Assembly: GCF_014648915.1 (NCBI RefSeq)
Contig: NZ_BMSA01000037.1
Location: 1-64,000, forward strand
Direction of reading: 5' to 3'
DNA from: Streptomyces phaeofaciens
GTDB lineage: Bacteria > Actinomycetota > Actinomycetes > Streptomycetales > Streptomycetaceae
DNA: 64,000 nt
Shown here: positions 35,986 to 44,028 of the stretch, piece by piece
Layout of the letters: the number at the start of each line of letters is the position of its first letter
Position numbering within the stretch: position 1 is the stretch's first letter
Position numbers and translations under genes: made by a program
Notes under the pieces: model-generated
What the model was told of the DNA's origin: nothing
What the model saw: only the letters and a program-made list of their open reading frames with translations
Databases searched by the model: none

Positions 35986-36245
35986 GGTGACCGTCCTTTC
36001 GGTCAGGGGGCTCGTCGCCCGCGTGTCGTCCGGATTCCCCGAGCCGCCGAACACACGCCGCCTGTCGACAACCTGCCTGCACGAGATGTCCACGGCCGCT
36101 TCACGACGGGACACCGACCTGCGTGGACGATCTCCGCGGTCGGGGGCGCTTGCCCTGCCATCAGGTTCACATCGCGGTCGCTCAGTGCCGGCCCCTCCCC
36201 TGCCGGTTGAGGTGTGCGACGGACCGACCCGACCGTGCACGTGCC

Positions 36246-38747
36246 TCAGCGATTGCGATCGAGTACGACGACGTCGTCGCCCATGCCGATGACGAGGTCC
36301 GGACCGGCGGCGGTCACGCACTGGGCCCGCGTCGGCAGCGCGACCGTCTCCCGGAGCCGTGCCGAAGCGAGATCCCAGACGTGGACCGTACCGCTGCCGT
36401 CCACGGTGATGGCGTCCGTACGGTCGTCCCGCGTGGCGCAGGCCACCGCGAGAACTCCTGACGGGTGTCCCTGGAGGGTGGATCGCAGGGTGCCGTCCGT
36501 CAGATCCCATACCTGTACCGCGGTGTCGTTCCCGCCCACGGTCAGCGCGTGCGGACGGCCGTCCAGGACGGTGCCGGCGAGCGCCCGTATCCAGTGGTGC
36601 CCTGTGTGGACGGTTGCGGTGACGCGTCGGCTTCTCCCCGTGAGCCTCCACAGCCGCAGGGCGGCGTCCTCGCTGCCCGTGAGGAGGTGGGGGCGGCCGT
36701 CGACGGTGACGGACTGCATGGCCCGCACCCCCGACCGGGTGCGGTCGGTGAGGAGCGGGTGCTCCACGTCCTCGTCCAGGTCCCACACGCGTACGGTGCG
36801 GTCCTGGTCGGAGGTGACCGCGTGGGGACGGCCGTTGACGTCCGCCCACGCCACGGCCTGCACCTGGTAGTCGGATCCGGGGAGGCCGCGAAGTCCGGTC
36901 CCCGCGGCGAGGTCCCAGACCCGGGCGGCGCCGCAGCAGCCTCCGACGGCAGCGTGGGGGCTGCCGTCGACCGTCGTGCACGCCAGCGCCTCCACACAGT
37001 GCCCGTGCGGCAGGGTGCGTCGTTCCGCACCGTCGGCCAGGTCCCAGACCCGTATCGTGGTGTCGCCTCCGGTGACGACGTGCTGACGTCCGTCGATCTC
37101 CACGGCGGCCACGGCTTGCACGGTCCCGGTGTGGCCCTTGCGTGCCGCGGGCAGGAGGGCGTCACCCAGGTCCCATACGCGCGGGCTCGCGGAATGGCCG
37201 CCGCTCACGGCGTACGGGCGCCCGTCGATCTCCGTGCAGGCCAGCACGTCCACATAGCCTTCGTGCCCGGTCAGGACCGCGCGCTCCGTGTCCTCGGTCA
37301 GGTCCCACACACGAACCGTGCGGTCACCACCGGCGGTCAGCACGTGGGGACGTCCGCCGAGCTCGACGCAACGCACGGAAGACACCCACGAGGTGTGCCC
37401 GCCCAGCACAGCGCGCTGCGAGCCGTCGGTCAGGCACCAGACCCGTGCGGCGTTCTCCCCACCGCTCCCGGTGACGGCGTGGGGGATGCCGTCGATCACG
37501 GTGCAGGCCACCGAGTACACGGCGGACGTGTGACCGGTGAGAACGGCCCGCTCGACGCCGTCCTCCAAGTCCCACAGCCGCACCGTGTTGTCGTAGCCGC
37601 CGGTCACGGCCACGGAGCGGCCGGCGACCTCGGCGAACGCCACCGCTCGAATCTCCTCGGTGTGGCCGGGCATCCGCGCACGTTCCGACCCGTCGACCAG
37701 GTCCCACACCCGGACCAGGCAGTCCTCTCCCCCGGTGACCGCGTGCGGCCGGCCGTCGATCACCGTGCAACCCACCGCGCGTATCCAGCCCTTGTGACCT
37801 CCGAGGGCGAACCGCTCGGCCCCCGTGTCCAGATCCCACACCCGTAGGCTGCCGGAGCAGGTTCCGGTGACGACATGGGGACGCCCGTCGATCATGGCGC
37901 AGTCCAGTGCGTAGACCCCGTCGTCCTCGGTGATGACAAGGCGTTCGGTGCCGTCCACCAGGTCCCACACGCGCACGTTCGAGTCGTAGCAGCCGGTCAC
38001 CGCGTGGGGACGCCCGTCGATGACGGTGCACGCGGCGGCGTCCACGCCCAGCCCCGTCCGGGTGAAGCGCAGCGCGGGATGGACCATCGTGCCGGTCGCC
38101 CAACGCGGCTGCCACGGGCGGCCGCGGGACAGCTCCCGTGCGAGGCCGGTCTCACCGTGGCGCGCGGCATCGACGGCGAGGATGTCCCGCCTTTCGGGCA
38201 GGCTCGCGGTGGCGTGCACGTGGACGGACGCCCGGTAGATACTCCGCCGCACCAGCCCCTGGGACGAGCCAGGGATATTGAGCGCACGGAGCAGCCCCCG
38301 CGGGGCCGCGTGCACCAGGTACTCGGCGTCCTCCATCACTTCGTCCAGGACACCGGCCGCGACGGCGTGGGTGGCGAGATGGTCGACGATGTACGGTGCG
38401 GCAGCCGACCAGTCGCGGTGCCCGCTCTCCCCGTCACGGGGCACCTCGGCCAACAACGCGCTCGTGACCGCCCGTTGCGTCTGCCGCTCACCCGACCGAT
38501 CTCCCTGGGCACGCAGCCGGTAGACCACACCCGCCGCTGTCCGCGTCTCGACCAGGAGTTCACCCACCCGGTCCCGGAACACGCTCACGTCCTGAGCCGT
38601 CCACGGACGACCCGACAGGGCGCGTGCCAGGACCACCCACAGGGCAAGAGGCAGACCCGCGCCTTCGGCGAACGCCAACGGCCGCAACAGCGCGGCTTCG
38701 TCGTCGGAATCCAGCGTCAGCCCGCCGGCTTCGCTGCTGTTCGCCAT
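36246..38747 (-). CDS. WD40-repeat protein lacking its STAND ATPase domain
   Basis: This is an 833-residue protein. Residues 1-210 match the winged-helix and helical part that follows the NTPase domain in Streptomyces STAND/WD40 proteins (LLRPLAFAEGAGLPLALW near 20, DWSAAAPYIVDHLATHA near 115). From about 215 there are thirteen WD40 repeats of about 43 residues with the core TVRVWDL-x-DG, plus a partial fourteenth, enough for two seven-bladed propellers. No P-loop or kinase/protease domain is present. The ATG at 38747 follows GAGGAG. It is either a stand-alone sensor/scaffold or a truncated form of a larger conflict-type protein. Confidence 0.82.
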   Translation of the reverse strand: MANSSEAGGLTLDSDDEAALLRPLAFAEGAGLPLALWVVLARALSGRPWTAQDVSVFRDRVGELLVETRTAAGVVYRLRAQGDRSGERQTQRAVTSALLAEVPRDGESGHRDWSAAAPYIVDHLATHAVAAGVLDEVMEDAEYLVHAAPRGLLRALNIPGSSQGLVRRSIYRASVHVHATASLPERRDILAVDAARHGETGLARELSRGRPWQPRWATGTMVHPALRFTRTGLGVDAAACTVIDGRPHAVTGCYDSNVRVWDLVDGTERLVITEDDGVYALDCAMIDGRPHVVTGTCSGSLRVWDLDTGAERFALGGHKGWIRAVGCTVIDGRPHAVTGGEDCLVRVWDLVDGSERARMPGHTEEIRAVAFAEVAGRSVAVTGGYDNTVRLWDLEDGVERAVLTGHTSAVYSVACTVIDGIPHAVTGSGGENAARVWCLTDGSQRAVLGGHTSWVSSVRCVELGGRPHVLTAGGDRTVRVWDLTEDTERAVLTGHEGYVDVLACTEIDGRPYAVSGGHSASPRVWDLGDALLPAARKGHTGTVQAVAAVEIDGRQHVVTGGDTTIRVWDLADGAERRTLPHGHCVEALACTTVDGSPHAAVGGCCGAARVWDLAAGTGLRGLPGSDYQVQAVAWADVNGRPHAVTSDQDRTVRVWDLDEDVEHPLLTDRTRSGVRAMQSVTVDGRPHLLTGSEDAALRLWRLTGRSRRVTATVHTGHHWIRALAGTVLDGRPHALTVGGNDTAVQVWDLTDGTLRSTLQGHPSGVLAVACATRDDRTDAITVDGSGTVHVWDLASARLRETVALPTRAQCVTAAGPDLVIGMGDDVVVLDRNR

Positions 38748-38938
38748 CGCCACACGCTCCTCGCAGCCCGTTTCACGACTCCGTCCCTCCCCGCGGCGGG
38801 TGGCCGGGTCACTCACCTGGCCACGGATGCTACAGACAGCCTCTGACAGTGCCGCGGCACGGCTTCCGCCGTCCTGGAAGCCTGGCTCCGGACCCGTTCG
38901 ATCGGGGGCGGATTCAGCGATGACGTGGCCGGGGTCGC

Positions 38939-39535
38939 TCAGTCGCCGACGGGCCGCTCAAGAGATGCGCGCAGCAACTCGGCCATCGATCGGCCGGCCA
39001 CCCGCAGAGGCTCCGGGTCGCGGGATGCCCGGGAGAGCACGAACGCACCTTCCAGCATCATGATCATCGAGCAGGCGAGCGACCGCGCCGAGTTCGGGTC
39101 GGTCACCCAGCGGCCGAACCACTGCTCTCCCGCGCCGACCCACTCCTCGAAGACGTCCGCCGTCGCGACTCTGAGGACCTCGTTGGTGCTCGCGACCTCC
39201 AACGCGACCGTGGCGATCGGGCACGCGTCGGCGTAGTCGTTCGCGGCGATGTCGTGCGCCGCGGCCTCGAAGGCGTGGGTGACGGACTCGACCGGGTCTG
39301 CGACGCTTTCCAGCAAGGCCAGCACCATTCGGCCGTACTCGCCCCCGGACGTGCGGATCGTCTCCTCGGCCAGCTGCTGCTTGCCGCCGGGGAAGAAGTG
39401 GTAGATCGAGCCGAACGGCGCGTCCGCCTCCGTCGCGATCCGCTTCAGCCCGGTGCCCGAGTAGCCGTTGCGGCGGAACAACGCCGTAGCCGCACCCTGA
39501 ATCCTGCTCCGCGTGTCCGGCTGTCCCTGCCCCAT
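38939..39535 (-). CDS. TetR-family regulator, LmrA/YxaF type
   Basis: This is a 198-residue protein. The N-terminal HTH is ALFRRNGYSGTGLKRIATEA followed by APFGSIYHFFPGGKQQL, the phrasing of the LmrA/YxaF branch. The C-terminal helical domain would bind a small hydrophobic effector. It is divergent from the alpha/beta hydrolase gene at 39623, with the operator-like TAGAACGATCTA in between. It very likely represses both genes. Confidence 0.88.
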   Translation of the reverse strand: MGQGQPDTRSRIQGAATALFRRNGYSGTGLKRIATEADAPFGSIYHFFPGGKQQLAEETIRTSGGEYGRMVLALLESVADPVESVTHAFEAAAHDIAANDYADACPIATVALEVASTNEVLRVATADVFEEWVGAGEQWFGRWVTDPNSARSLACSMIMMLEGAFVLSRASRDPEPLRVAGRSMAELLRASLERPVGD

Positions 39536-39596
39536 TGCGTTTCACCCTTCCTCATCGACGTCTTGGCCCGCCCGTCGACCTTCACTGGACTACAGT

Positions 39597-39608
39597 AGAA
39601 CGATCTAT
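39597..39608. promoter_or_regulatory. Probable TetR (LmrA-type) operator
   Basis: TAGAACGATCTA is a near-perfect dyad (TAGA-n-CG-n-TCTA) 14 bp before the hydrolase start. It resembles the TAGAC-type boxes bound by LmrA/YxaF regulators. No other strong dyad lies in the divergent gap. Confidence 0.6.
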
Positions 39609-39622
39609 CAAATGGGGGAGCG

Positions 39623-40480
39623 ATGCCGGAAATCGAGCTGTCGGCCGGACCGATCGACTACCAGGACACCGGCGGTACCGGGCCGGTGCTGGTGTTCGCC
39701 CACGGTCTGCCGATGAACGAGACGCAGTGGCGCAAGGTGGTACCGCTGTTGGACGGATATCGCTGCGTCCTGCCCACCCTGCCGCTCGGCGGACATCGCC
39801 GACCGATGAACCGGGACGCCGACCTGTCCCACCGCGGTGTGGCACGGCTGCTGGGTGAGTTCATCGAACGCCTGGACTTGGAGGAGGTGACCCTCGTCCT
39901 GAACGACTGGGGCGGTGGCCAGTTCCTCGTTTCGGAGGAGCAGGGGCGGAGAGTCGCGCGGATGGTCCTGGTGGCCTGCGAAGCGTTCGACAACTTCCCC
40001 CCGGGGCCCGCCAAGGCCATGGCCCACGTGTGCCGGGTCCCCGGCGGCGTCCGGCTGCTGACACGGCTGATGCGCATCCCCTCGTTCCGCCACAACCGCA
40101 ACGGATACGGCGGGATGAGCCTGCGCGGCATCCCGGACGAGATCATGGACGACTGGTTCACCCCCGCGACCCGCAGCAAGGCCATCCGCAGGGATTTCGC
40201 CAAGTTCGCCACCTCGGCGCCCGACCGAGCGACCCTCCTGGCCTGGAGCGAACAACTGCGTGACTTCGACCGCCCCGTACTCGTCGTCTGGGCGACCGAA
40301 GACCGCCTGATGCCCCGCGAGCACGGCCCCCGACTGGCCGAGCTCTACCCCCAGGGCCGGCTGCTCGAGATCACCGACTCGTCCACCCTCGTCCCCGAGG
40401 ACCAGCCCGAACAACTCGCCGAAGCCCTCACCGACTTCCTGACCACCACCGGGGCGAAGCCGCACCGGCGCGCAGGCTGA
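39623..40480 (+). CDS. Alpha/beta-fold hydrolase with Asp nucleophile motif
   Basis: This is a 285-residue protein. The oxyanion HG is in FAHGLPMNE (27-30). The nucleophile position is Asp95 in LVLNDWGGGQ, as in haloalkane dehalogenases and epoxide hydrolases. A cap region spans about 130-200, and an acid site is in WATEDRLMPRE near 226. The catalytic His expected near 255 is a Thr (DSSTLVPEDQP). The enzyme may therefore work differently or be a binding protein. It is regulated by the divergent TetR gene. RBS GGGGGAG precedes the ATG. Confidence 0.82.
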   Translation: MPEIELSAGPIDYQDTGGTGPVLVFAHGLPMNETQWRKVVPLLDGYRCVLPTLPLGGHRRPMNRDADLSHRGVARLLGEFIERLDLEEVTLVLNDWGGGQFLVSEEQGRRVARMVLVACEAFDNFPPGPAKAMAHVCRVPGGVRLLTRLMRIPSFRHNRNGYGGMSLRGIPDEIMDDWFTPATRSKAIRRDFAKFATSAPDRATLLAWSEQLRDFDRPVLVVWATEDRLMPREHGPRLAELYPQGRLLEITDSSTLVPEDQPEQLAEALTDFLTTTGAKPHRRAG

Positions 40481-40648
40481 TCACGGGGTTCGCGGCGGGG
40501 GGCGTTCGACGGGTGCGACCGGTGTCCATGGCCACCCCGAGCACACGGGGGGGCGCTCCGTGGCCTCGTACTCCAGCCGTAGATCGTGATCTGATCTACG
40601 CTGCGACCTGCGGCCGGCGCATGATCTTCAGGTTTCGCACACCGATGA

Positions 40649-41200
40649 TCAGCGGTGGCCGTCCCCGTCCCCCAGCCGGTCCCCCGGGGAGATCGCACTG
40701 TCCGGCTGGAGCACCAGGTCGCGCTGATACCAGGTGCCCGGTTTGCCGCCGAGGTGGACCGGGTCCGCCGGGCCGACAGGGACGAACCCGGCTTTGGTCA
40801 ACACCTTCCGGGACGCGGCATTCTGACGGGCGGTGGCCGCCCGCAGTGTGCGCAGCCCGTACGTGACCGCCGCCAGTCGGCACAGCTCCCGGACGGTTGC
40901 GGTCGCCAGGCCGCGGCCGGCCGCATGCTGCGCGACCCGGTAGCCGAGTTCCGCGGTGTGGTCTTCGATGTCGATCAGGTTGAACCTGCCGAGTATCGAG
41001 CCGTCCTCGGCGACAAGCACGTGGAAGGCGCAGATGCCGGCCTCCTGCTCAGCAAGCAAGGCGTTGTAGCGGTCGGTGAACCGGTCGAAAAAGCCGTCGC
41101 CGCGGTCGGTAACCGAGGCAGCGAAGTAGGCGCGGTTCGCCAGCTCGAAGAGCAGGACCGCCGGGGCATGACAGGCATGCAGCCGCTTCAGCTCGGGCAC
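40649..41200 (-). CDS. GNAT-family N-acetyltransferase
   Basis: This is a 183-residue protein of the RimJ/RimL-like group. The acetyl-CoA motif A is in ELGYRVAQHAAGRGLATATV (about 89-108), and the later motif ARQNAASRKVLTKAGF lies near 123. The acceptor may be a protein N-terminus or a small molecule. It has a Gly/Asp-rich tail and no co-directional partner. Confidence 0.83.
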   Translation of the reverse strand: MPELKRLHACHAPAVLLFELANRAYFAASVTDRGDGFFDRFTDRYNALLAEQEAGICAFHVLVAEDGSILGRFNLIDIEDHTAELGYRVAQHAAGRGLATATVRELCRLAAVTYGLRTLRAATARQNAASRKVLTKAGFVPVGPADPVHLGGKPGTWYQRDLVLQPDSAISPGDRLGDGDGHR

Positions 41201-41610
41201 CGCCCGACCCTACCCGCGGCCGGCCGGACGTTCGGGGCCGGCACCATGGGACTTCACACAGGCTCGCCCACGTTCTCGGCGACAGACGCAACCTGCCGCG
41301 AGTCGGCGTCCACGACGGGCGGCTCCCACAGGTCGCCGCATGCAATGCGCTCAGTCGGGCAGCCACGACTCTGGGTGTCCAAGGCCCCGACCAGGTCGGA
41401 CGCTCGCCGCTCGACCAGGCCCGCCACATCGGCGCCCCGACCTCACTGGTCGAAGCTGGGCTTCGCTGAACAGGCACGCGAACACGTTGCTGCCGCCGTC
41501 GCAGAGAGCGCCGCGACCAACCGCCGGCACGTGACGGGAGACGGCCTCGTGGGCCTGGTAGGCGTGCCGCGTATGCGGGTACTCGACCGGTGACTCTGAG
41601 ATGAGGACTC
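41201..41610. other. Intergenic region with a possible short gene remnant
   Basis: On the reverse strand, 41254-41437 reads as a GC3-rich tail (LVERRASDLVGALDTQSRGC, then RQVASVAENVGEPV and a stop). It begins right after an in-frame stop and is too short to assign. Nothing else is seen. Confidence 0.35.
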
Positions 41611-42126
41611 ATGGACGATCCACCGACCCCCAGCGGCACCGACCTGCCCGCCGTCGAGGCGGTACGGCGGCACCTCCGGGAGACGCACCTGCGGCCGAAG
41701 GGGCAGCGACCCGCCTCCACCGCCCGAGGGTTGCACCACACCGCGCTGATCAGCAGCGACGTCGAGCGGACCATCGGCTTCTACCAGGACCTCCTGGGCT
41801 TCCCGCTCACCGAGCTGATCGAGAACCGGGACTACCCCGGCTCCTCACACTTCTTCTTCGACATCGGCCACGGCAACCTCTTGGCGTTCTTCGACTTCCC
41901 CGGCCTCGACGTCGGCCCGTACGCGGAGGTGCTCGGCGGGCTCCACCACATCGCGATCTCGATGGAGCCCGACCGCTGGACCGAGATCGTACGCCGCTTC
42001 GACGAGGCCGGTATCGACTACGTCATTCACAGCGATGTGTCGGTGTACTTCCGCGACCCGGATGGTGCTCGCATCGAACTGATCGCCGACCCGCTCGGCG
42101 AGATGTACGGACAGAAGGTGCTGTGA
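41611..42126 (+). CDS. VOC-family dioxygenase/glyoxalase-like protein
   Basis: This 171-residue single-module VOC protein has LHHTALISSDVERTIGFYQD near 43 and LHHIAISMEPDRWTEIV near 110, giving two His positions suited to metal binding. It ends in the paired strand VYFRDPDGARIELIAD with the expected Glu. The set of His/His/Glu is compatible with an Fe(II) dioxygenase or glyoxalase. An N-terminal extension of about 35 residues is unusual for such a short member. It is convergent with the flavin reductase gene. Confidence 0.8.
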   Translation: MDDPPTPSGTDLPAVEAVRRHLRETHLRPKGQRPASTARGLHHTALISSDVERTIGFYQDLLGFPLTELIENRDYPGSSHFFFDIGHGNLLAFFDFPGLDVGPYAEVLGGLHHIAISMEPDRWTEIVRRFDEAGIDYVIHSDVSVYFRDPDGARIELIADPLGEMYGQKVL

Positions 42127-42154
42127 TTTTCCCCGTACTGCCGCTCGGCGCCCT

Positions 42155-42724
42155 TCACCCTCGCGGCAGCACGGTCAGCACGCGGACGACATGTTCGCGG
42201 AACTCCGCCATGAAGTCGCCGAGGAACGCGGCAGTCGACTCGTCCCTGACGTCGCCGTCGTCGCCGAACACCTCCGGCGTGAACTTGATGTACGCCTCGG
42301 GTGCGGTCATCTGCCGGGCGTTGCAGAACGCCATCACCGCCCTCAGGCTCTGCTGGGCGACCGCGGTGCCGATCTGTCCGATGGAGGCGCCGATCATCGC
42401 GGCGGGGATGTGATCGAAGGAGTTCTGCCCCCAAGGCCGCGAGGCCCAGTCGATCGCGTTCTTCAGCGCACCCGGAATCGACCGGTTGTACTCCGGCGTC
42501 ACGAACAGCACGGCGTTCGACCGCGCGATCGCCGCCTTCAGGGCGAGGGCCTCCGCCGGGTAGTCGCTGTCGTAGTCAGGGCTGTACAACGGCAGATTCC
42601 CGATCGGGATCTCGGTGAATCGCAAGTCCTTCGGCGCCAGCCGGATCAGGGCCTTGGACAACACCCGATTGATCGAAGTCGAAGACAAGCTGCCGACGAA
42701 GTAGCCGACGTCGTAGGTATCCAT
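42155..42724 (-). CDS. NAD(P)H-dependent FMN reductase
   Basis: This 189-residue flavodoxin-fold protein has the phosphate-binding loop GSLSSTSINRVL (about 11-22) and the family signature FVTPEYNRSIPGALKNAIDW near 75. It then has the GASIGQIGTAVAQQSL segment. Such enzymes reduce FMN, quinones or azo dyes and often answer oxidative stress. It is divergent from no close gene, and no operator was identified. Confidence 0.87.
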   Translation of the reverse strand: MDTYDVGYFVGSLSSTSINRVLSKALIRLAPKDLRFTEIPIGNLPLYSPDYDSDYPAEALALKAAIARSNAVLFVTPEYNRSIPGALKNAIDWASRPWGQNSFDHIPAAMIGASIGQIGTAVAQQSLRAVMAFCNARQMTAPEAYIKFTPEVFGDDGDVRDESTAAFLGDFMAEFREHVVRVLTVLPRG

Positions 42725-42984
42725 CAGACACGCCTCACAGGGGTCGTTAGGAGAGGGTCGTTGGGAAAAGCCTGCCTGGGTGACACAGGCTCGCTCGATA
42801 TGCTACAAAACGGCACAATATGCCCAAGGGTAATGCGACGACCGTACCCGCCGACGGACGCGAACGTCCTCAGCCGCATTTCCGTGCCGCTCGTCATTGC
42901 CGGTACTCACGTCGCGACCGCCGCGGCAAACCCCTCGGCACGACAACCGCTCCTTGGAGGCACCATCCCGGTCGGGCGCCGCCG

Positions 42985-43458
42985 TCAGGTTTCGGTGTCG
43001 GTGCGCGCCAGAATGCCTTTGAGCAGCCCCGTGGCCTGGCCCACCTCGATGAGGTAGCCGTCCGGATCGCGCATATAGCAGCGCAGCTCGGCGCGCCGGT
43101 CGATAGGCGGGGTGAGGAACTCCGCCCCTTTGGCTTTCGCCGTGGCATAGAAGTCGTGGATGTCAGCCACGCGTATGTTCAGAAAGCTGGAGACGGTGTT
43201 GGGGTCGTCCGGTGTGCGCAGGACGACATCGGGTTTGTCGTCGGTGGGCCCGCCGCCTGGGTTCATGATGATCCAACTATTGGCGGCCTTGATGATGCAG
43301 GGGTTCTCTTCCAGCACCACCCGTCCACCCAGCACGTCGGCGTAGAAGGCCCGTGAGCGGGGGACATCGCTGACCGTGAGGAAGTGCGTGAGCACCATGC
43401 CCTCGGCCGGCGTGGGAAGGTCGTCGGCTGCGGCGCCGGCAGACGTGACGTCGGACAT
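42985..43458 (-). CDS. VOC-family protein
   Basis: This is a 157-residue single-module VOC protein. The first strand is MVLTHFLTVSDVPRSRAFYA with a His in place, and the second half holds RAELRCYMRDPDGYLIEVGQ with the C-terminal Glu. The size and pattern suit a metal-dependent lyase or a resistance-type binding protein; which one cannot be told. A spacer follows before the small hypothetical gene. Confidence 0.8.
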   Translation of the reverse strand: MSDVTSAGAAADDLPTPAEGMVLTHFLTVSDVPRSRAFYADVLGGRVVLEENPCIIKAANSWIIMNPGGGPTDDKPDVVLRTPDDPNTVSSFLNIRVADIHDFYATAKAKGAEFLTPPIDRRAELRCYMRDPDGYLIEVGQATGLLKGILARTDTET

Positions 43459-43591
43459 GTGTCGAGCGTATGGCGCGCGAGGCTTGGCGGCATTCTCAGG
43501 CAGAGCGCCTCCTCATCGGGAAAGTGCATCCGGTCCGTGTGGGGACAGGAACAAGGATCTCGGCATCCTCGCCATCTCTGGTCACAGGCGG

Positions 43592-43819
43592 TTACCACTC
43601 CGTGATCACCGACTGGTGCCGAGCCGTGTGAAGCCCGAGGTCCTCCCGGGGGCTGATGCGCACCCGCTCGCCGTGGGCGTGCGCGAATTCCGCGTGGAAC
43701 GCCATCGATGCGCGGGCGCGGCCGCCGTACGGCAACTGCCATTCGGGTCCGACGAGTTCGGCCTGGTCCACCGTCCTGCCCGGCGCCGCACACTGGGAAC
43801 CCACCGTGGACAAGGCCAT
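43592..43819 (-). CDS. Small hypothetical protein
   Basis: A reverse-strand frame of 75 residues (ATG 43819; 43858 is possible) has strong third-position GC and a sensible soluble composition. It ends RISPREDLGLHTARHQSVITEW. No domain is recognised. It lies in a 570-bp gap that otherwise lacks a gene, so this frame is the best coding candidate there. Confidence 0.4.
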   Translation of the reverse strand: MALSTVGSQCAAPGRTVDQAELVGPEWQLPYGGRARASMAFHAEFAHAHGERVRISPREDLGLHTARHQSVITEW

Positions 43820-44028
43820 CGGCAGGGTCGACCGGGCTCGGACCGCTTTGGGACCCACCGCTCCCCGTACCGGCCGCTCACAACGGTGTACGACAAGCCG
43901 TACAGCGGGCCTTCGGAACGGCCCCCTATGCCCCTGGCCTGCGACAACACCGTTGGCGCGCCGCCTGCAACGCGTCGGGACGCGGAAAATCCCGCACTCG
44001 TCCTCCGCGCTCCGGGCAGGATGCCCGT

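Noticed and set aside
36300..38100. Regular repeats in the DNA that could look like a CRISPR or tandem array
   Set aside because: The period of about 129 bp is the coding of WD40 repeats; the copies are divergent and in one reading frame.
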